A DNA stretch of 64,000 bases from Bufo bufo. Lineage: Eukaryota; Chordata; Amphibia; Anura; Bufonidae. Numbering within the stretch: the stretch's first letter is position 1; each line of letters opens with the position of its first letter. Positions 22,161 to 33,230 of the stretch are shown piece after piece. The notes under the pieces are model-generated. The model had not been told where the DNA came from, searched no databases, and was given only the letters and a program-made list of their open reading frames with translations. The stretch covers positions 108,226,644 to 108,290,643 of the forward strand of contig NC_053391.1 of NCBI RefSeq assembly GCF_905171765.1, given 5' to 3'. Position numbers and translations under genes: made by a program.

Positions 22161-23476
22161 TTGAACATTTTGGATAATACAGGTACCTTCCCATGCTTCT
22201 AAGGTGTATAATGGTGTATGTGAGGAATATGGATTATTATTTCATGTCAGCCATGTTCTCACACCAGCCATCAGCTGTCAGGTAGCAGAGGTAGTGAACT
22301 CCACAGGAGGGCCCTGCTTCCAAGCCCCAGCCATATGGCAGAGAACTTATTGCAGGCCACCTTTGTTTACAATTTCACACCCCATTCAGACAGCATGGAT
22401 CCTGCAGGAAAACCTCCCTGCACGGGGTCTAAGCCATACCCCAGTTAAATCAAATCTAGCAGACAGCATGAAACCAGCGATTTATGAGGAATTATGAATC
22501 GCCCGGCCATTACATACATGAACCAGATACATATTTGTGTCCCTGTGGCCATGACGAACAGGCCCGTGGTCTTAGTCTGGCGGTGGGAGGCCAGGGAGGC
22601 CAGGGAAGGGAGATATACATATCTCCCCACAGAAACCCAATAATGGTACCATGCTAATTGTAGCCGGAACCCAGGCGGATCTTTTGGTCCCAGAACCATC
22701 TCCCTGTGACCTTCTGGTCTGGAGCTATGAACCCTAAAGTTTTTTTTGGGTCATTTGCTGCCAGCCCAGCAGAGAGGGGGGTGGACCGCTCCCAGAGGCT
22801 GAGAGGGGAGGGACCGGCTACAGGTTAAAAGGCTTGTGCCAGCAAGCAGGCGTGTCTTCTCTGAAGGAGGGTCATATCGTGCCATGTGTTTAGAGGGACC
22901 TGCAACCAGCTGACATCACTGCCCTCCCTGTGAATACAGCAAAGGAGTAATCATAACCCAAAGGAACATTCATCTACCCGGTAACTGACTTGTACTCTGT
23001 GTAATCCTGTTTGTACCATACCACCTGTATTTGTAACCTCAGACCAATTTAAATAATCTGTGTGTACAGTGTTATATATAGTGTGCCCTTAAGGCGAATA
23101 AATATATAATTTAATCTTGTGCTGTCTTGTATCTCGATCACGAATCCCCGTGTCCGTGTTTCGGCCTAGTGATAAGGTACCACGGGTTGGTTTCTCACCC
23201 TATATAATGACGTTAGCGGACCGGGCTTATATCAAACGAGAAGCTGGTGGCAGTATACCCGGGCTGAGAAAGCGCTGTTTTACTGTGGCAGTGAAAAGGC
23301 TTTCTTAGCTTGTTGCCTCTCTGTGCCCGCGTGGACAGAAGGTGTCTGTGTAAACTGTACCAAGCTGACCTTAAATGCTCCTCCGGGAGGGCGTAACATC
23401 ACCAGGGACCATACCCCGTCTCGTGATTTCCACGTAGTTGACGTCAAGTGGGGCACGAGGGGTGGTATCCCTCACA

Positions 23477-23477
<1 letters not shown>
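22161..23477 (+). other. unassigned sequence, possibly an LTR-like 3' end
   Basis: No coding feature is supported. Around 22780-23250 there is an A/G-rich block, a TATATA stretch, an AATAAA at 23099-23104, and then a GGTGGCAG word at 23246-23253 that could resemble a primer-binding site. This loosely fits the end of an LTR, but I found no partner LTR or TG...CA pair. Confidence 0.25.

Positions 23478-23513
<36 letters not shown>
23478..23513. repeat. (TA)n microsatellite
   Basis: A GTGTGTA start is followed by a run of about 15 TA dinucleotides. Confidence 0.95.
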
Positions 23514-23516
<3 letters not shown>

Positions 23517-23606
23517 TTATGTTTTTTACATATTTGTGTACACACTCCTTGACCCCAATGAAAGTAATTGGGGTTCAGGGGCCACTCCCACTAATGTAAT
23601 CACACG

Positions 23607-23650
23607 TACATGCTTGACAAAGACTATCTAAATCGAAACGTTGCATCTGG
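23607..23650 (+). ncRNA. degenerate hammerhead-like Penelope remnant
   Basis: The pattern is AUGC, UUGACAA, a weak stem, GAAAC, GUU, GCAU. The outer AUGC/GCAU arms pair, but the first core box has C3 and G8 substituted relative to CUGANGA. It would be inactive; it is probably a fossil of a Penelope pseudo-LTR. Confidence 0.35.
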
Positions 23651-24138
23651 ATTAAATTCCATTATTTTGGACGTGCTGTCTCCAGTTTTTTTTTGTTTTT
23701 TTTTACCTATACGTACGCTGTATTGGGGGCTTTTTACCACCCCATGGAGATATGCACCCGCTACATTGATGCCAAGGAGTGCTGTTCATTCCTTTATTGC
23801 TGTATTCTTTATTACTTTCACATGAGGGCAGATTACAGATAATGCAGTTACCTGTGCACTTGATACACCCTCGAGAGTCCTCACTGACAATATCACAGGG
23901 AGCAAATCATTTATTTAATAAATCTGCTGTAATAAAACTAATCTTTCTAAATTTCACTACAAGTAATGTCTAAGAGGGATAAACGTTAAGGTCAGGTTTT
24001 ATATCAATGCAGTCAAGATGTCTCCCTGGAGAATTACATGATACAACTTTTACATTACCAAGCTTCAATGGTGGTCAAATCAGAAACATTGTATTTTATT
24101 CTACATTTTCAAATTAATAAAATAAGGAAAAACTACGC
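23651..24138. other. unassigned intergenic sequence
   Basis: AT-rich sequence with no feature I can support. Confidence 0.4.
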
Positions 24139-24911
24139 GTGAATACTAGTGTTGAGCGAGCATGCTCGGCCGAACTGCTGTTCGGCTCGAGCATCGCTAT
24201 GCTCGGCACATGGCGGTACTCGGCCGAGTACCGCATGTGCTCGAGCGCCATGCTTGAGTCTCCTCCCCACACGTTTCTTGGCTGCTGCGCAGCCAATAAA
24301 CGTGCAGGTAGGTACTGCCATCACTGTAATGCCGTAGCCTTGTTGGTTACTGGCATTACAGTGATTGGCTGGCCGGAACACGTGATGGGGTGCTATATAG
24401 CACCCGATGGCACGTGTTCAGCTTATTATTAGTCAGGGAGAGCTGCGCTTAGGGAGGGACAGATAGTATAGGGAGTGTGATCGCAATCTATCTAGTGGAA
24501 AAACTTTTCAAAGACCCAAAAGTCATTTTAAGGACTATTGTGTGTGGTGGCAGCAATATAATATAGCCATAAAAAAATGTACATACCTTTCCATACTTTT
24601 TCTATAGAGGGTGTCTGCAGTGACTTGTGACATCTGTGCAATACCTTCTGTGTGTCAGGGCCAGAGATAGAAAATATATAAGTGAAATCTATTTTCCTTT
24701 TCCCATACATTTACGTAATTTTTCCATATACTGTGCTTGCTGTGAACTGTGACATCCGTGCCACATCTTGTGTGTCAAGCGTGCATATAACATTTAATAT
24801 GAAGAAGGCGAACATTAAGGGACGGGGAAGTGGCCATGATGCTGATGGTTCACGCAGAGGCCGTGGCCCTGGGCGCCTTGAAACTGTGCCTGCTGCCAGA
24901 GCACAATAAAA

Positions 24912-25650
24912 ACAATCATCCACGATACCTAGCTTCATGGAGTGGGTTGTTGTCCAACAAGCCACGAAGATGTCTGCCATAGAGCAATTCGAAGGGCGAG
25001 AACCCAGTAGAGGCCAGGGGCACCTCTCGCACTGCGAACATGAGATAGGGCAGAAGGTCCCAATCCTTTCCATCTTAGGTCACCACCCTTTTTAACATAG
25101 TTTTTAGAGTTTTGTTAAACCTTTCAACCAGTCCGTCCGTTTGTGGATGGTACACGGACGTCCGTAACTGTTTAATACGCATCAACTTGCAGCGTTCCCT
25201 CATGACCTTGGACATAAAAGGGGTCCCCTGGTCAGTCAGGACCTCTTTAGGTAGCCCCACTCGGGAGAACATCTCCATTAGCTCTTTAGCTATAAGTTTC
25301 GCCGATGTATGTCGCAGTGGCACTGCCTCCGGGTACCGAGTAGCGTAATCAAGGACAACCAAAATGTGTTGGTATCCCCTAGCGGACTTCGGTACAGGAC
25401 CTACCTGGTCCATAGCGATTTGCTCAAACGGTACCTTGATGATCGGGAGGGGTACCAATGGACTGTGAAAAAGGTGCTGGGGGCTAGTTGCCTGGCAGGT
25501 CGGGCAAGACTTACAGAATTCGTCCACCTCTTTAAACACACTGGGCCAGTAAAACTGTTGTAGTACCAGGTCCTGTGTTTTCTGCATTCACAGATGACCC
25601 CCAAGAACATGCTGGTGGGCTAACTCTAACACGAGTTTGCGATAAGCCTG
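24912..25650 (-). pseudogene. gypsy integrase, frameshifted near C-terminus
   Basis: In order: an HHCC-type zinc-binding N-terminus (FYWPSVFKEV, CKSCPTCQ), and a DDE core with MDQVGPV (first Asp), LTDQGTPF (second Asp) and GLVERFNK (Glu). The main frame stops at 25075. The protein continues at -1 with the PYLMFAVRE block and the FSPFELLYGR block, then ends at the hAT boundary. Upstream, a stop separates the zinc domain from the linker near 25590. The integrase would join retrotransposon DNA to the host. The downstream RT expected in Gmr1-like order is absent because the fragment ends. Confidence 0.8.
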
Positions 25651-25665
25651 GGGCACCACCAACTG

Positions 25666-26697
25666 TTAAACGGATTCACCTCGCAGCTGATTTAACCGAT
25701 ACAACATATCCTGATGGACCACAAAACGGGGGAACACAGACTCTGCCCCTGGTTGTTGTGGTTCACCATCTATTAGTATATTTTCCCAGGCTCGGGATAA
25801 GGTTGGATCCCGGTGTTGCACGGTACCAAAATTATTCCCGGAGACATTGAGGTCTGCCAGCTCAGGCCCCGGCGGCAAGTCCTCCATGTCTCCCACCATT
25901 ACACTCAGCGGGGTTGTCTCCTCCTCTTCCATCGAAGTGGCGGTCACCCATACCGCTGGCCCTTCGGACTCAGGTTCCCAGGGTTCTGGTCTCCCCCCAG
26001 AGCCGGGCCACTCTGCTAGGGTTACATCTGTCTCATGCATATCAGTCACTCTCGGAACAGGCCACAGTGCCGTGAAACCCGGGAAGTCTCTCCCTACTAT
26101 AAGTGCATAATGTAGGTTGGTTGCGACAACCACCTCGTGGATCCACCTGCCGGAAACCGTAGACAGAGACACCATAGCAGTAGGATAGTCTTTTAAGTCC
26201 CCATGTATACACATGACTCTGGCCTTACGGCTGGTTCACTCAGTGGAGCGTACCAGGGTCACCAGACTGCGAGTCCAACAGAGCCTCCGCTGGAGTGTCT
26301 CCCACCTCAACCTGGCACAGGTGGTTCAGAGACTCCGGAGCACCCACTGCACACAGTTTCCAGGCATATAATGATTGACGGAAGCCATAGTTTGTGTCCA
26401 TGGGTTCCCCCTGACATGGACAGTCCGCTCGAACATGACCAGGCTCCCGACACCGCCAGCAGATTATTGGAGCGGGGTCCACAGGGCTTACATGCCGGGC
26501 GGGTTGGGTGGGCACCGGTTGCTGGGTCCGGGGTGGAAAGTTACAGGATTTGACTGGTGACACGTACCTTCCGTCAATGACGGACCCTTGCGCCTTCCTA
26601 CACCACGGACACATGGACAAGTGCATTTGGCCAGGGACGCTACATTTCCCTGACAGCACACTGGGTGAATGTTGTGGAGGCTGGGAGCAAGTCGTAG
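25666..26697 (-). pseudogene. gypsy gag zinc knuckle and protease, broken
   Basis: One frame (26697-26240) has a CCHC knuckle (CWRCREPGHVRADC) and then a protease-like active-site block (EALLDSQS, where the usual Gly is Gln), and is broken at about 26240. A second frame (26214-25666) carries the protease C-terminal half (LIVGRDFPGF) and a linker ending with an ERAWENIL-type block and an RLNQLRGESV segment leading to integrase. The substitution in the active-site loop and the frame breaks show it is dead. The identity as an aspartic protease is from family knowledge. Confidence 0.65.
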
Positions 26698-28654
26698 TCT
26701 GGGATGGCACAGGTGCTACCGACGCCGAGGATTGCGGGCCCTACGTTGATCAAGGTTTCCGCAAGCAGCTACATTAGTGGCTCCAACCCCCACTTCTCCT
26801 TCTCCACCTCCTCCTCCACTTCCACCTCCGAATTATCCGCATGCAGCACCAGTCAGCCATCAGCCGGTAGCTAGAAGCAGTGTAGCACTGCAATGGGGAA
26901 GCGTCAACAGGCCGTGCTGAAGCTGATATGCTTAGGGGACAAACAGCACACCGCCACAGAGCTGTTGCAGGGGATAAGAGACCAGACTGAGCTGTGGCTC
27001 CCGCCACTCAACCTACAACCAGGCATGGTTGTGTGTGATAATGGCCGTAACTTGGTGGCGGCTTTGGAGCTCGGCAAGCTCACGCACATCCCATGCCTAG
27101 CCAACATCTTAAACTCAGTGGTTCAGCGGTTTCTCAAAACCTACCCCAATTTGTCTGAGCTACTGGTGAAGGTGCGTCGCGTGTGTGCACATTTCCGCAA
27201 GTCATCGACAGCTTCAGCCGATCTGTCAACGCTGCAGCAGCACTTGAAATTGCCAGCTCACCAACTGTTGTGCGATGTGAGCACGCGCTGAAACTCCACG
27301 TTCCACATGTTGGCCAGACTTTGTGAGCAGCAGAGGGCAGTAGTGGAATACCAGCTGCTACATGGTCGTCGCATTTCTAGTCAGCTTCCATTAATCAGAA
27401 GCGAGGAGTGGGCATTGATGTCTGACCTCTGTGAGGTTTTAAGAAACTTTGAGGAATCAACACAGATGGTGAGTGGCGATAATGCTATTGTTAGCGTAAC
27501 CATCCCACTTCTGTGTCTACTCAAACGCTCACTGCTCACAATTAAGGATGACGCTTTGCATTTAGAAAAGATGGAAATGGGGGAAGAAGACATTACACAG
27601 GCCGATAGCCAGACCACCCGCCATCCATCTTCTCAGCGCGAATTGGACAACGAAGAGGAGGAGGAGGAGGAGCAGGAGACGGTTGCCTCCGCTACAGAGG
27701 GTAGTACCCATGGAAGTTTAATTTCATCAGTTCAGCTTGGGTGGGCATAAGAGGAGGAAGAGGATGAGGAGATGGACAGTCATCCTCCTGATGACGACAG
27801 CAAAGTCTTGCCTGCTGGTACTCTGGCACACATGGCTGACTTCATGTTAGGCTGCCTTTCCCGCGACCCGCGCGTTATACGCATTTTAGACAACACGGAT
27901 TACTGGGTGTTCACCCTTCTCGACCCCCGCTACAAAGAGAAATTCTCATCTCTCATTCCTTAGGTGGAGAGAACGAGCAAAACAGTGAAATACCAGAAGG
28001 TCCTTGTTCGAAAATTGCTTCAAAAATTTCCACCTGACAACGCTGGCGGCAGAGTCCGTACTTCCTTGGGCAACCAAGGAGGGTAGACAAGGGGAACACA
28101 CAGCAGTCCCAACAGAGGCAGGGCAACACTCTCCAAGGCATGGGACAGTTTCATGACACCCCGCCAGCACCCTCACCCTGATGCGTGGCCTAGTGTCACA
28201 AGGAGGGAAACGTTTTGGAAGATGGTGAAGGAGTACGTAGCAGACCGTGTCAGCGTCCTCAGTGATCCCTCAGTGCCTTAGAACTACTGGGTGTCCAAGC
28301 TGGACACGTGGCACGAACCTACTCTCTACGCCTTGGAGGTGCTGGCCTGCCCTGCCGCCAGCGTTTTGTCAGAGCGGGTATTTAGTGCTGCTGGTGGCAT
28401 TATAACAGATAAGCGTATCCGCCTGTCAACAGAAAATGCTGACAGGTTGACTCTTATAAAAATGAAAAAAGCCTGGATTGCCCCTGACTTCTCGACTCCA
28501 CCAGAGGAAAGCGGATTAACAAAGGCACTTTAAATGTGTTGTTTAATGTACTCAATACACTGTATTACCATGCACCCCTTCCACCACAAAAAAGGGTATA
28601 TGGTTAAATCTTCCTTTTCTCATTCTCCTCCTCCTCTTCCATCATATCAAGATG

Positions 28655-28890
28655 CTTATTCGTCGCATATAATGCCCTCGCATATAATGTTTTACAGGGT
28701 CAGCTCACCTGCAGGCACTCGCATATAATATTTTACAGGGTCAGCTCACCTGCAGGCCCTCGCATATAATGTTTTACAGGGTCAGCTCACCTGCAGGCCC
28801 TTGCATATAATGCTTTACAGGGTCTGCTCAACTGCAGGCCCTCGCATATAATGTTTTACAGGGTCAGCTCACCGGCAGGCCCTCGCAGTC
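28655..28890 (+). repeat. 41-bp tandem array in hAT-1 (about 5 copies)
   Basis: Unit: CGCATATAATGTTTTACAGG, then GTCAGCTCACCTGCAGGCCCT. The same unit appears inverted in hAT-2 at 57228-57500 and 58445-58690, so it is a family feature of the transposon's 3' region. Confidence 0.85.
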
Positions 28891-29067
28891 TGTAAAAGTG
28901 GCGTACTACTTGGACAACATGGTTCCCAGCAGCGACCTGGGAGTCCAATATGCATTGTGACATCCTCCCCATGCTGTTTCCGAACCATTTTGGTGGTGTT
29001 TCCATCAATTTCTGACCTTTTCCTATGAACCAGGCACCCTCCCCTCTTCAGAGCAGAGGGTGCCTGG

Positions 29068-30472
29068 TGTCACAGCCACTATCTCTGGCTGTGACCTTCC
29101 GTTCTTGCTCGTTCGGCGCTCCTCGCTGAAGTTCTGTTCCTGTGTGTCATTTGTGGTTCTTTATGGGTTAACTCCCCTGTGTTCTTATTAGGAGTTAATC
29201 ATCTCTGTCTGCTCCATGGGTGTGGCCTTTCTGCTGCACCCATGGAACCTGTATATAAGGCTGAGGTTTCCTCAGTTCTGGGTCAGCTCTCCTGGTGTGT
29301 GTTGTCTTGTCCTGCTCCTGGTTTGTACTTTCTCTCCCATGCTGCTGACCCATGGTATCCGTGTCTGTCTGTCTGTGCTCTGAGTTTCCCTACTTGTTTA
29401 TTCTGTCACGAGTGGGAGGTCCCAGGAGAGACCACCGCGTCGTCAAGCAATAAACGGAAATCAGGTACAGACACATAAGAGTTTATTGCACAAACAGAAA
29501 CATGGAAAGCAGCACAGATAAAACATGAGCTCTATGTACCGTCAGCACAGTGGGAGAAAACCCCCACTGCGCCACTGTCTAGTAATACTCCAGAGGGGCG
29601 TAACTAAGCAACTCCTGGTTTTCACTAGAGCCCTAGATGGTAGGGTTAGACTTAGCCGCAGAAAGTTGCCAGGGTCCACTCTGGAGCGTGACCTAGACAG
29701 TGACAACAGGAGCGAATGGACAACAGGTACCAGAAGGTACCAACGGCACATAGGCAAACATAACAGACAGGTAAATGCAAAACAGGGCAAATAATAACAC
29801 AAGCAGGAGTTCATGCAAGGGAGCAGGAGTGGCAATGAGCAGAGAAGGACTTGCTCCACCAGTAGTAAACTGCATGGCCTTGTCATGCCACTCTACTGCA
29901 AAGGCTTGCTGAACACAGACATATGAATACAAAACAGGGCAACTAATAATACAAACAGGAGTTCACGCAAGGGAGCAGGAGTGGCAATGAGCAGAGAAGG
30001 ACTTGCTCCACCAGTAGTAATCTGCATGGCCTTGTCATGCCACTCTGCTGCAAAGGCTTGCTGAACACAGACATCAGAATAAACACAAAGTAACTAAAAC
30101 ATAACTGGCAGAACAGAAAGACAGGAAAAAGGACGCAAATGAACAAGTAGGGAAACTCAGAGCACAGACAGACAGACACGGATCCCATGGGTCAGCAGCA
30201 TGGGAGAGAAAGTACAAACCAGGAGCAGGACAAGACAACACACACCAGGAGAGCTGACCCAGAACTGAGGAAACCTCAGCCTTATATACAGGTTCCATGG
30301 GTGCAGCAGAGAGGCCACACCCATGGAGCAGACAGAGATGATTAACTCCTAATAAGAACACAGGGGAGTTAACCCATAAAGAACCACAAATGACACACAG
30401 GAACAGAACTTCAGCGAGGAGCGCCGAACGAGCAAGAACGGAAGGTCACAGCCAGAGATAGTGGCTGTGACA
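29068..30472. mobile_element. palindromic LTR pair inserted in hAT-1
   Basis: A full LTR-like unit on the minus strand (30472 to 29404) begins TGTCACAGCC and ends CTCGTGACA. It has TATATAAG at 30282-30289 and AATAAA at 29482-29487, both on the minus strand. Its CA end is joined directly to a 336-bp plus-strand copy of the same LTR's first part (29068-29403). Outer ends are both TGTCACAGCC. A 5-bp duplication CCTGG flanks it (29063-29067, 30473-30477). hAT-2 preserves the empty site with a single CCTGG near 55772-55776. Confidence 0.75.
29803..30073 (-). repeat. direct duplication inside the LTR
   Basis: 29803-29924 and 29952-30073 are two near-identical ~122-bp copies, offset by 149 bp, between the TATA box and the polyadenylation signal. 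Confidence 0.8.
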
Positions 30473-30593
30473 CCTGGTTTAATGCTCGGGTTCTCCCATT
30501 GACTTCCATTATATCTACCGAGCACCCGAGCATCCCGATGTGTTCGGCCAGAGCACCCGAGCACTTTGGTGCTCGATCAACACTAGTGAATAC

Positions 30594-30896
30594 ACATCAC
30601 AGTTTTCTAAAATATTTTGCATTGCTGAATATTTTTCCATATTTTTTGCTATTGACAATGTTTATGGGCGAGACATCAACTGCTGTGCACCCCTTTACTG
30701 AACTGACCGCTATGGTTATGCTGCTGACCTCTACTATATATTTTGAATGCAGTATTCCAGTTCAATAAAATACTGGTGACTGTGTGTTCCCACAGAGAAC
30801 AAAAATAATATTTTGTGCGTCATTTGCATCAGAATGGTGGCCATAAACGCTATTGATCTGGCATCAGTCCAGTATCCAACCAAAACAGCGTGTCTT
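30594..30896. other. unassigned spacer
   Basis: No supported feature; AT-rich. Confidence 0.4.
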
Positions 30897-30902
30897 AATC
30901 TC

Positions 30903-33230
30903 TTAACCTCCTGCCGTCAGACTAACGTCAGTGCGGCGGCTCTCTCAGTTCTCGATGACGCCTATTGGCGTCATCTCGTGAGACCCGAGATTTCGCGCGC
31001 ATGTGCGCGCGTTCACAGTGATGCGCAGCTGAGAAGTTGATCTACAGCCTGCCAGCAGCGATCATTCGCTGGCAGGCTGTAGATGTGATTTTTTTAACGC
31101 CAGAAAGGTATATTAGACGCTGTTTTGTTAACAACGTCTGATATACCTGCTACCTGGTCCTCTGGTGGTCCCTTTTGCTTGGATCGACCACCAGAGGACA
31201 CAGGCAGCTCTGTAAGTAGCACCAATCACCACACTACACTACACCCCCCTGTCACTTATTAACCCCTGATCACCCCCTATAGACTCCCTAATCACCCCCC
31301 TGTCATTGATCACCCCCCTGTAAGGCTCCATTCAGACATCCGTATGTGTTTTGCGGATCCACGGATCCGCAAAACACGGACACCGGCAATGTGCTTTCCG
31401 CATTTTGCGGATCCGCACATTGCAAGAACTATATAGAAAATGCCTTTTCTTGTCCGCAATTGCGGACAAGAATAGGACATGTTTTATATTTTTGCGGAAC
31501 GGAAGTGCGGACCCGGAAGTGCAGATCCGCAATTCCGGATCCGAGCGGGACAAAGTCTGTCCCCATAGAAATGAATAGGTCCGCAATTCCGTTCCGGAAA
31601 ATGCGGAACAGAATTGCGGACGTGTGAATGGGGCCTAAGGGTCCCTTATCACCGCCAGTTAGTTAGCTACTTGTTAGGTAGTTAGCGCCCACCACACCGC
31701 AGTCACTGATTAGTCGCTGATTAGCGTCATTGCTGTCGCTAATCAGCATTTGTACTATATAGTATCTGTAAGTGATCAAGACTAATCGCAATCAGATCTA
31801 TATCAGTACATTAGGGTCACCTTAGGCTCTACAAAAAACGCAGTGTTCGCCCGATCAGCCCTGATCTTGTGCGCACACTTGTGTTCAGTCCGCCCCTCCA
31901 CAGTGACAGAAATATTTTTTTTCTGATCACTGCAAAAACACAGTAAAATCGCTGCGGCGCTATAAAGATCACTTTTGAGGGGCATGGCGAGTTCATAGAA
32001 GATTTTTTTTTTTGCACAAGTTAGCGGAAATTGTTTTATTTTTTAGTTTTTTTGTTTTTTCTTACAAAGTCTCATATTCCACTAACTTGTGACAAAAAAT
32101 AAAATCTTACATGAACTCACCATACCCCTCACGGAATCCAAATGCGTAAAAATGCCCTGTGAAATCCTAAAGGTACTCATTGGAATTTGGGCCGCTTTGC
32201 GCATCTTGGCTGCAAAAAAGTGTGACAACTTTGTATAAAAAAAATGTAAAAAGTTGTCATTTACAGAGATATTTCTCACACACAGTATGGGTATATGTAA
32301 AAATACACCCCAAAACACATTGCCCTACTTCTCCTGAGTACAGCGATACCACATGTGTGACACTTTTTTGCAGCCTAGATGCGCAAAGGGGCCCATCCAA
32401 TGAGTACCTTTTAGGAGGACATTTTTAGACATTTGGATTCCAGACTTCTTCTCACGCTTTAGGGCCCCTTAAATGCCAGGGCAGTATAAATACCCCACAA
32501 GTGACCCCATTTTGGAAAGAAGACACCCAAGGTATTCCGTGAGGGGTATGGTGAGTTCATGTAAGATTTTATTTTTAGTCACAAGTTAGTTGAATATGAG
32601 ACTTTGTAAGAAAAAAAAATATATATATATCATTTTCCGCTAACTTGTGCAAAAAAAAAAAACTTCTATGAACTCACCATGCCCCTCACGGAATACCTTG
32701 GGGTGTCTTCTTTCCAAAATGGGGTCACTTGTGAGGTATTTATACTGCCCTGGCATTTTAGGGGCCCTAAAGCGTGATAAGTAGTTCGGAATCCAAATGC
32801 GTAAAAAATGCCCTGTGAAATCCTAAAGGTACTCATTGGAATTTGGGCCCCTTTGTGCACCTAGGCTGCAAAAAAGTGTCACACATGTGGTATCGCCGTA
32901 CTCAGAAGAAGTAGGGCAATGTGTTTTGGGGTGTATTTTTAGATATACCCATACTGTGTGTGAGAAATATCTCTGTAAATGACAACTTTTTACATTTTTT
33001 TAAACAAAGTTGTCAATTTACATAGATATTTCTCTCACCCAGCATGGGTATATGTAAAAATACACCCCAAAACACATTGCCCTACTTCTTCTGAGTACGG
33101 CGATACCACATACTGTATGTGACACTTTTTTGCAGCCTAGGTGCGTAAAGGGGCCGAAAGTCCAACGAGTACCTTTAGGCTTTACAGGGTTGCTCACAAT
33201 TTAGCCCCGCCCAAAATGCCAGAACAGTAA
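30903..33230 (+). repeat. TTAA-starting hairpin-rich repeat region
   Basis: It begins TTAACCTCCTGCCGTCAG. Four consecutive hairpins lie at 30954-30975, 31040-31084, 31106-31148 and 31153-31204. Farther in, 32060-33150 consists of inverted and direct copies of a few blocks (CTCATATTCCACTAACTTGTG, ACCATACCCCTCACGGAAT, CACCCCAAAACACATTGCCC). I could not find a matching TTAA right end, so it may be truncated or nested. Confidence 0.55.
31321..31638. mobile_element. MITE-like element with 22-bp inverted ends
   Basis: The left end TAAGGCTCCATTCAGACATC and the reversed right end TTAGGCCCCATTCACACGTC match at most positions. The interior repeats GCGGATCCGCA palindromes. It is nested in the hairpin-rich region. 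Confidence 0.65.

Larger units (their letters stand above)
24909..26697 (-). mobile_element. Ty3/gypsy retrotransposon fragment with protease-integrase order
   Basis: This is a minus-strand fragment without LTRs, lying exactly where the hAT-1 transposase loses its middle. On the minus strand, a gag zinc knuckle and protease (26697-25666) are followed directly by integrase (25650-24912), with no reverse transcriptase between. That order fits Gmr1-like Ty3/gypsy elements, in which integrase precedes RT. The flanks match hAT-2 on both sides (around 24900 and 26700), so the boundaries are good to about 10 bp. The fragment replaced transposase sequence rather than simply inserting. Confidence 0.75.
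24799..28533 (+). pseudogene. hAT-1 transposase, split by gypsy fragment and many stops
   Basis: The N-terminus (ATG at 24799-24801, basic KGRGSG...RRGRGPGR) is cut at about 24908. The coding region resumes at about 26698, so the BED zinc finger and first catalytic Asp region are missing. The C-terminal part has GKRQQAVLKLICLGDK, VVCDNGRNLVAAL (second catalytic Asp), CLANILNSVVQ, an acidic insert, DYWVFTLLDPRYKE, and the hATC dimerisation block ALEVLACPAASVLSERVF with the catalytic Glu. In-frame stops occur at 27289-27291, 27748-27750, 27961-27963, near 28084 and near 28280. The protein would cut and paste the element; this copy cannot. Confidence 0.85.
24147..30585 (+). mobile_element. hAT-1 transposon with nested insertions (6.4 kb)
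   Basis: Target duplication GTGAATAC lies at 24139-24146 and 30586-30593. Ends are TAGTGTTGAGCGAGCA on the left and, reversed, TAGTGTTGATCGAGCAC on the right. An 8-bp duplication with short imperfect inverted ends defines the hAT superfamily. Subterminal DNA has palindromes built from GCATGCTCGG and CACTGTAATGCC. The interior holds a decayed plus-strand transposase, a gypsy fragment, a 41-bp array and a palindromic LTR pair. It is the same family as hAT-2 at 55656-63731. Confidence 0.9.
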
